This document shows, one piece after another, positions 59,443 through 64,000 of a stretch of 64,000 nt of DNA (its first letter is position 1; every line of letters starts with the position of its first letter). A model generated the notes under the pieces. The model did not search any database. It was not told the origin of the DNA and was given only the letters and a program-made list of their open reading frames with translations. The DNA lies in the NCBI RefSeq assembly GCF_036010325.1, contig NZ_CP108549.1, positions 6,138,001 to 6,202,000 on the forward strand, in the 5' to 3' direction. This DNA is from Streptomyces sp. NBC_01210. GTDB lineage: Bacteria > Actinomycetota > Actinomycetes > Streptomycetales > Streptomycetaceae. The translations under genes and the position numbers were made by a program.

Positions 59443-60759
59443 TCAGGCCCCGAGCATTCCGGCCCACATCTGCGGGAAGTCGGGGAGTGTCTTGGCGGTT
59501 GTCGCGACGTTCTCGATCTGTACGCCGTCGACCGCGAGGCCGATGATCGCGCCGGCCGTGGCCATCCGGTGGTCCTCGTACGTATGGAAGACGCCGCCGT
59601 GCAGCGGGCGCGGGCGGATGTGGAGGCCGTCCTCGGTCTCGGTGACGTCGCCGCCGAGTTCGTTGATCTCCTTGGTGAGGGCCGCGAGGCGGTCCGTCTC
59701 ATGGAGGCGCAGATGGGCGACGCCGCGCAGCGTGGAGGGGGAGTCGGCGAGCGCCGCGACCGCCGCGATGCCCGGGGACAGCTCACCGACCTCACCGAGG
59801 TCGACGTCGATGCCGTGGATACGGCCGCTGCCGGTGAAGACCAGACCGCCGTCGGTCAGCTCGCAGGAGCCGCCCATCTCGGTGAAGATCTCGCGCAGCG
59901 CGTCACCTGGCTGGGTGGTGCGCTCGGGCCAGTCGGGGATGGTGACCCGGCCGCCGGTGACCAGCGCGGCCGCCAGGAACGGCTGGGCGTTGGAGAGGTC
60001 GGGCTCGACGGTGAGATCGCGGCCGAGCAGGGCGGACGGGGAGACCCGCCAGACATTGGGCTCGCCGCCGGTCTCCGGCTCGTCGACCTGGGCGCCGACG
60101 GCGCGGAGCATGTCGACGGTCATCCGGATGTGCGGCATGGAAGGGAGCTTGCCGCCGATGTGGCGTACCTCCACGCCCTGGTTGAAGCGCGGGGCGGAGA
60201 GCAGCAGCGCGGAGACGAACTGGGAGGACGAGGAGGCGTCGATCTCCACCGGGCCGCCGTCCAGCGCGCCGCCGCCGTAGACGGTCATGGGGAGCGCGCC
60301 CCGGCCGTCGTCGTCGATACGGGCGCCGAGGACGCGCAGCGCGTCGATCACGCCGCCGAGCGGGCGTTCGTAGGAACGGGGGTCTCCGTCGAAGCGGACC
60401 GGGCCGTCGGCGAGCGCGGCGACGGGAGGCAGGAAGCGCATCACCGTACCGGCGTTGCCGACGTCGACCGTGGCAGGGCCGTGCAGGCCGGACGGGATGA
60501 CGCGCCAGGTCTCACCCCCGCCGTCGGGGCCCACGCCCTCCTCGATGCCGACGCCGAGAGCGCGCAGTGCCTCGGCCATCAGGAAGCTGTCGCGGGAGCG
60601 GAGCGGGCGGCGCAGCCAGCCGGGTTCGGCGGCGAGCGCGGCAAGCACCATGGCCCGGTTGGTGACCGATTTCGATCCGGGCACGGTGACCGTCGCTTCG
60701 ACGGCTCCGGTCGCATAGGGGGCGGGCCAGAGGGCAGGGTGCACGGAGCTTTCGGTCAT
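59443..60759 (-). CDS. aroA: 3-Phosphoshikimate 1-carboxyvinyltransferase (EPSP synthase)
   Basis: 438 residues. EPSP synthase motifs: [39 protein letters not shown], and [14 protein letters not shown] near the C-terminus. It joins shikimate-3-phosphate and PEP in aromatic amino-acid biosynthesis. The ATG at 60759 lies 7 nt after TAAAGT, a leaderless pattern; the ATG at 60765 would fall inside that spacer. Operon aroA-rsgA; the same order is common in Streptomyces next to sigR. Confidence 0.96.
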   Translation of the reverse strand: MTESSVHPALWPAPYATGAVEATVTVPGSKSVTNRAMVLAALAAEPGWLRRPLRSRDSFLMAEALRALGVGIEEGVGPDGGGETWRVIPSGLHGPATVDVGNAGTVMRFLPPVAALADGPVRFDGDPRSYERPLGGVIDALRVLGARIDDDGRGALPMTVYGGGALDGGPVEIDASSSSQFVSALLLSAPRFNQGVEVRHIGGKLPSMPHIRMTVDMLRAVGAQVDEPETGGEPNVWRVSPSALLGRDLTVEPDLSNAQPFLAAALVTGGRVTIPDWPERTTQPGDALREIFTEMGGSCELTDGGLVFTGSGRIHGIDVDLGEVGELSPGIAAVAALADSPSTLRGVAHLRLHETDRLAALTKEINELGGDVTETEDGLHIRPRPLHGGVFHTYEDHRMATAGAIIGLAVDGVQIENVATTAKTLPDFPQMWAGMLGA

Positions 60760-60867
60760 GGCCATCACTTTAGTGGCTCGACGGAGAGCCGGATCTTGAT
60801 CAAATGCTCCGAAATCGGGGCGTAATCAAGGGGTGATAGAGGGCTCTCCGGGGGCTTTGGCCGACGG

Positions 60868-61608
60868 TCAGAGGCCCAGCAGCCAGCGGCCGCCGCCGAT
60901 CAGCGAACAGATCGACACCGCGTGGAAGAGGAACAACCACATCGCGGCCGGCACATGGGTCAGCCGGGAGAGTTGGTCGGCGTCCGAGTCCGGGGCTCCA
61001 CCGTGGCGGCGCTTGGACTGCAGCTCGAAGGCCGGGCGTACGCCACCGAGCAGCAGGAACCAGACGGCGAGATAGGCGAAGACGGACTGTACGCCGGGTT
61101 CTGTCAGCCAGGAGATGAGCAGGAAGGCGGCACCCGTGAGGATTACGGTGAGTGCGCCGTACGCATTGCGGATCATCACCAGCATCGCGATGAGCAGGGC
61201 GGTGGCCAGCCAGAGGAGCAGCGTGATGTGGTGCGCGGCGAGCAGGTAGGCACCGCCGAGGCCGAGCAGCGGCGGAGCGGTGTAGCCGGCGGCGGCGGTC
61301 AGGATCATGCCGATCCCGGTCGGCTTTCCGGCGCTGACGGTGAGGCCGCTGGTGTCGGAGTGCAGCCTGATGCCGTCGAGGCGGCGGCCGGTGAGCAGGG
61401 CGACGAGGCCGTGGCCGCCTTCGTGGGCGATGGTGATCGCGTTGCGGGAGAGCCGCCAGAGGGAGTGGGGCACGACGGCGGCGAGGGCGACCAGGCCGGT
61501 GACGATGACGAGCCACTCGGCGGGGACGGGCTGGGTGCCAAAGACGCGGTCCCAGAGGTCGCCTATCGCGGCGCTGCTGAGGCTGGTGGCGGGATCGGTG
61601 CTGGCCAT
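60868..61608 (-). CDS. M50-like membrane metalloprotease
   Basis: 246 residues. The zinc motif is in ITIAHEGGHGLVALLTGR, and the later segment (MIRNAYGALTVILTGAAF) includes the typical NxxD-type region in altered form. About five to six TM helices surround it (EWLVIVTGLVALAAVVPHSLW...). It resembles the M50B-like family PF13398 rather than classical site-2 proteases. Substrate unknown. The start at 61608 (MASTDPATS) has GAGGAG about 11 nt upstream. Divergent from the SRAP gene by 49 nt. Confidence 0.85.
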   Translation of the reverse strand: MASTDPATSLSSAAIGDLWDRVFGTQPVPAEWLVIVTGLVALAAVVPHSLWRLSRNAITIAHEGGHGLVALLTGRRLDGIRLHSDTSGLTVSAGKPTGIGMILTAAAGYTAPPLLGLGGAYLLAAHHITLLLWLATALLIAMLVMIRNAYGALTVILTGAAFLLISWLTEPGVQSVFAYLAVWFLLLGGVRPAFELQSKRRHGGAPDSDADQLSRLTHVPAAMWLFLFHAVSICSLIGGGRWLLGL

Positions 61609-61657
61609 TTCTCGGGCGGCTCCTCGGGAGGCGGGCGGGAGTGGCAGTGTGGCACTC

Positions 61658-62473
61658 ATGTGCGGACGGTATGCAGCGAGTCGTAGACCCGAGGATCTCG
61701 CAGGACTCTTCGAGGTCGAGAAGTGGGAGCCGGAGGAGACGCTGGCGCCCGACTGGAACGTGGCCCCCACGAAGGAGGTCTACGCGATTCTCGAACGCCC
61801 TGTTAAGGACGCTGAAGACCGTCGGCCGGTTCGCCAGCTGCGGGGCCTGAAGTGGGGGCTCGTGCCGTCGTGGGCGAAGTCGCCGGAGGGCGGCGCGCGG
61901 ATGATCAACGCGCGGGCGGAGACGGTGCACGAGAAGCCGTCGTTCCGCAGGCCGTTCGTGTCCCGGCGCTGCATTCTGCCGGCGGACGGCTATTACGAGT
62001 GGGTGACCGGGGCGGGGGAGCGGGAGCTGGAGGTCGAGGGGAAGAAGAAGCGGCCGCGGAAGCAGCCGTACTTCGTGACGCCGTCGGACGGGTCGGTGTT
62101 CGCGATGGCCGGCCTGTACGAGTTCTGGCGTGATCGCACGCTGCCGGACGATCATCCGCAGGCGTGGTGGGTGACCTGCTCGGTGATCACGACGGAGGCG
62201 GAGACGGGACCGCTGGGAGTGGCCCCGGCGGAGGGCCCGCGGTCGCTCTCGGACATCCACCCGCGCATGCCGCTGATGCTGATGCCGGACCGGTGGGACG
62301 CGTGGCTGGACCCGTCCAGGACGGATGTGGAGGAGCTGCGTGGGCTGCTGGAGCCGCCGCCGGGTGGGCTGATGAGGGCGTATCCGGTGACGACGGCGGT
62401 CAGCAATGTCCGGAACAACGGGCCGGAGCTGCTGGAGGAGCTGTCGGGGCCGGAAGTGGGCACGCTGTTCTGA
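61658..62473 (+). CDS. SRAP-domain protein (YedK/HMCES family)
   Basis: 271 residues starting MCGRYA, with Cys2 as the crosslinking nucleophile after Met removal. Also visible are NVAPT, GLVPSWAK, NARAETVHEKPSFR, RRCILPADGYYEW and HPRMPLML, all SRAP signatures. The family forms a covalent thiazolidine with abasic sites in single-stranded DNA and protects them. CAGTGT lies 7 nt before the ATG. A short K/R-rich insert (EGKKKRPRKQ) is present. Fits the repair content of the window but is not linked to adnAB by position. Confidence 0.93.
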   Translation: MCGRYAASRRPEDLAGLFEVEKWEPEETLAPDWNVAPTKEVYAILERPVKDAEDRRPVRQLRGLKWGLVPSWAKSPEGGARMINARAETVHEKPSFRRPFVSRRCILPADGYYEWVTGAGERELEVEGKKKRPRKQPYFVTPSDGSVFAMAGLYEFWRDRTLPDDHPQAWWVTCSVITTEAETGPLGVAPAEGPRSLSDIHPRMPLMLMPDRWDAWLDPSRTDVEELRGLLEPPPGGLMRAYPVTTAVSNVRNNGPELLEELSGPEVGTLF

Positions 62474-62488
62474 CCGGGGGGTGGTACT

Positions 62489-62540
62489 CCCCAGCCCCGC
62501 CCCTTCCCGATACCGGAGGCAAGCCCCCGGACCCCCGGGG
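62489..62540. repeat. Dispersed GC-rich repeat, copy before the small hydrolase
   Basis: CCCCAGCCCCGCCCCTTCCC, then GATACCGGAGGCAAGCCCCC, the third copy of the element also at 27531 and 47334. The 475-nt region 62474-62948 has no convincing gene. Confidence 0.65.
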
Positions 62541-62581
62541 CGCGGGACGGCGGGGCGCGGGACGGCGAGGCGCGGGACGGC
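62537..62581. repeat. 15-bp tandem repeat, three copies
   Basis: Unit GGGGCGCGGGACGGC, two exact copies and one with G to A at position 2. It directly abuts the dispersed repeat at 62489. On the minus strand it reads as AVPRP/L pentapeptides, but no real ORF is supported there. Confidence 0.75.
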
Positions 62582-62948
62582 GGGGCCCGGGGCCCCGCAC
62601 CTCGGCGAGCGGCAGCTGCACGCCGCGGGGCCTGGCGGCGGGTTTGTCCTGCGGGCGCGTCCCCAGGGACCGGCGTCTTCGTGCCGCGCGTCCGGCGGCA
62701 GGTCGTCGACCCCGGCCCCGGGCTCGTACGCCGCAGAGTTCGCGGTCGCGGCAGCAGCGCGCCCGGACGGCCGCCGGGCGGTGTCCACCGAGCGCTCGCT
62801 CTTGGCCATGGCCGCCAGGCGTGCGGCGCGCTACGACACCACCCTCGCTCCCCCGCAGCGAGGAGCTGCTGCCGTTCGAGGGAGCCGCAGCGGTACCCGT
62901 ACCCCCACCACACAACCCCCGCGCCCCGGCAGCGGCAGGATGGGGCTT

Positions 62949-63587
62949 GTGAGTCGGATCGAGATCATTGAGACAGCCGCCGGGGACGCCCGCGTCACCT
63001 GGTACCCGGCCGAGCGGGCGCGGCTTGTGCTGGCGCTCAGTCACGGGGCCGGGGGTGGCATCGAGGCGCGGGATCTGCAGGGGATTGCCGGTGTCCTGCC
63101 CCAGGAGCGGATCACGGTCGCGCTCGTCGAGCAGCCGTGGCGGGTGGCGGGGAAGAAGCTCGCGCCCGCGCCCAAGACGCTCGACGTCGGGTGGCGCGGG
63201 GTCTGGCCCGCGCTGCAGAAGCCTGGGTTGCCCGTCGTCGCCGGTGGGCGCAGTGCCGGGGCGCGGGTCGCCTGCCGGACCGCCCAGGAGCTCGGCGCCG
63301 TCGGCGTGCTCGCGTTGAGTTTTCCGCTGCATCCGCCCGGCAGGCCCGAGAAGTCCCGCGCCGACGAGCTCCTCGGCGCCGGGGTGCCGACCCTCGTCGT
63401 ACAGGGCGGGAATGATCCCTTCGGCAAGCCCGGAGAGTTCCCCGAGGGGGGGTACGAGCTTGTGGAAGTCCCGTACGGGGATCACGGGTTCGGCGTGCCC
63501 AAGAGGGCGGGGATGGCCGAGGCCGAGGTGGTGGGCATCATCACGGATGCGGTCGCCGGCTGGGCCCGCGGACTCCGGGAATGCTGA
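62949..63587 (+). CDS. Small alpha/beta hydrolase (KANL3/Tex30-like)
   Basis: 212 residues. The oxyanion region is LALSHGAGGGIEARDL, the nucleophile elbow GGRSAGARVA, the acid in GGNDPFGKPGEF and the base His in VPYGDHGFGVPKR. The match is to the dienelactone-hydrolase-like KANL3/Tex30 group; substrate unknown. GTG at 62949 lies 7 nt after CAGGAT, so probably leaderless. The SigR-type promoter of sigR overlaps its 3' end. The same gene precedes sigR in S. coelicolor as far as I recall. Confidence 0.88.
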   Translation: MSRIEIIETAAGDARVTWYPAERARLVLALSHGAGGGIEARDLQGIAGVLPQERITVALVEQPWRVAGKKLAPAPKTLDVGWRGVWPALQKPGLPVVAGGRSAGARVACRTAQELGAVGVLALSFPLHPPGRPEKSRADELLGAGVPTLVVQGGNDPFGKPGEFPEGGYELVEVPYGDHGFGVPKRAGMAEAEVVGIITDAVAGWARGLREC

Positions 63588-63603
63588 GCGTACGGGCACT
63601 GTT
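63577..63603 (+). promoter_or_regulatory. Autoregulatory SigR promoter of sigR (sigRp2-like)
   Basis: GGGAAT (63577-63582), exactly 18 nt, GTT (63601-63603). It lies over the end of the preceding hydrolase gene and about 45 nt before the upstream start codon that makes the extended SigR. This matches the known S. coelicolor layout, in which p2 yields the longer unstable form. Confidence 0.88.
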
Positions 63604-63656
63604 GTGGCGGATGTCGGAGAAACAGAGCATGGTGCATTGAGTAGGGAGTCCGTCGC

Positions 63657-63821
63657 ATGGGTTCGACCATCTGCCCGAGCCGCTCGCACGCCGCTGACCT
63701 GGAGTGGACGGTGCTTTCCGCGGCGAAGACCGCCCCTGTTCGGGCGGCGGACGGAGCGGATCGTCGTCTATCCTCCGATTCGAGCGGGTCGGCATTCGGC
63801 CTCGCCACATCGTTGGAGGAG
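63657..63821 (+). other. sigR: N-terminal extension of SigR (SigR' isoform)
   Basis: ATG at 63657 opens a frame of exactly 55 codons leading without a stop into the ordinary SigR start. It begins [17 protein letters not shown] and includes one Cys. The extension length equals that of the S. coelicolor SigR', a form that is induced under disulfide stress and turned over by proteolysis. Conservation of the length supports a real isoform. A TATCCT (63769-63774) inside could be the -10 of the constitutive p1 promoter, which would exclude the extension; this is weak. Confidence 0.75.
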
Positions 63822-64000
63822 GTGGGTCCGGTCACTGGGACCGACGCAGGGACCGACGACGGCCAGGCGGAGCAGTCCGAGGAGACGACCGCCGAGCGCA
63901 ATTCCCGCTTCGAGCGGGACGCCCTCGGGTACCTCGACCAGATGTACTCGGCCGCGCTGCGCATGACGCGCAATCCGGCCGATGCCGAAGACCTGGTGCA
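63822..64000 (+). CDS. sigR: ECF RNA polymerase sigma factor SigR (5' part, runs off window)
   Basis: The frame from GTG 63822 gives [21 protein letters not shown], then [31 protein letters not shown], the sigma region 2 of SigR. It is cut at the window edge after about 59 residues. SigR controls the thiol-oxidative stress response and is held inactive by the redox-sensitive anti-sigma RsrA, normally encoded next door (not visible here). GGAGGAG sits almost directly on the GTG, so exact initiation is uncertain. Two regulon members with matching promoters, moeZ and mycoredoxin, lie in this window. Confidence 0.95.
   Translation, partial: MGPVTGTDAGTDDGQAEQSEETTAERNSRFERDALGYLDQMYSAALRMTRNPADAEDLV

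Noticed and set aside
60800..62809. 669-codon open frame on the minus strand starting MAKSERSVDTARRPSG
   Set aside because: It runs antisense through the SRAP and M50 genes, has no RBS, and the protein is Pro/Arg-rich low complexity. A GC-driven shadow.
63482..63973. 163-codon minus-strand frame across the sigR start
   Set aside because: It is antisense to the SigR coding sequence and its conserved extension, with no family resemblance.

Overview
The window is chromosomal DNA of a high-GC actinomycete, almost certainly Streptomyces. The evidence is very high GC with strong third-position GC, GTG and TTG starts, a WblC (WhiB-family) gene, a mycoredoxin, an N-terminally extendable SigR, TTA codons confined to one foreign-looking gene, and gene order matching the S. 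coelicolor region from moeZ through wblC to sigR. From memory, much of the order (DUF3107, TetR, DUF3152, MoeZ, ATL, AdnA, AdnB, NudC, mycoredoxin, UvrD2, WhiB7/WblC, UbiB-like, ThiF-like, DUF2342, PDZ-Lon, UPF0182) is also kept in mycobacteria, so most of this is ancient actinobacterial core. I cannot name the species.

Layout. 1-3.9 kb: DUF3107, a TetR regulator, a small acidic protein, an alpha/beta hydrolase and a membrane-anchored DUF3152 metallopeptidase. 4.1-9 kb: a tightly coupled operon (PelF-like GT4, multi-TM protein, 18-codon ORF, NAD-epimerase, Spherulin-4/GH135-like hydrolase) that looks like a small exopolysaccharide system. 9.0-10.2 kb: moeZ. 10.3-13.3 kb: an accessory insertion whose centre is an AT-richer SLOG-TIR fusion gene with three TTA codons, a candidate stand-alone defence gene. 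13.4-19.6 kb: two tandem S33 lipoprotein peptidases and a 937-residue flippase/kinase-like membrane protein. 19.7-33.5 kb: DNA repair and redox (ATL, adnA, adnB, M20 peptidase, nudC, mycoredoxin, uvrD2). 33.5-34.8 kb: wblC with promoter, upstream ORF, attenuator-type terminator and a coupled downstream gene. 35-45 kb: UbiB-like kinase, orphan E1-like ThiF, YgjP-type peptidase, TerD/AIM24 operon, NUDIX, DUF2342, SDR. 45-51 kb: moaE, PDZ-Lon, PPA1309, UPF0182. 51-53.6 kb: two identical initiator tRNA genes flanking a Sel1-repeat gene. 53.8-64 kb: Fur/catalase pair, CBS protein, hisN, TetR/SMR pair, rsgA, aroA, M50 peptidase, SRAP protein, small hydrolase and the start of sigR.

Regulatory links. 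Three promoters match the SigR consensus GGAAT-N18-GTT exactly: in front of moeZ, mycoredoxin and sigR itself. The sigR one lies upstream of a start that adds exactly 55 residues to SigR. wblC, known elsewhere as an antibiotic-induced activator of sigR, lies 30 kb away and carries its own autoregulatory-type promoter and attenuator. About seventeen genes show TAnnnT-like -10 boxes 6-7 nt before the start codon, the signature of leaderless transcripts, and I used this to choose their starts. A GC-rich dispersed repeat occurs twice between genes and once in frame inside adnB.
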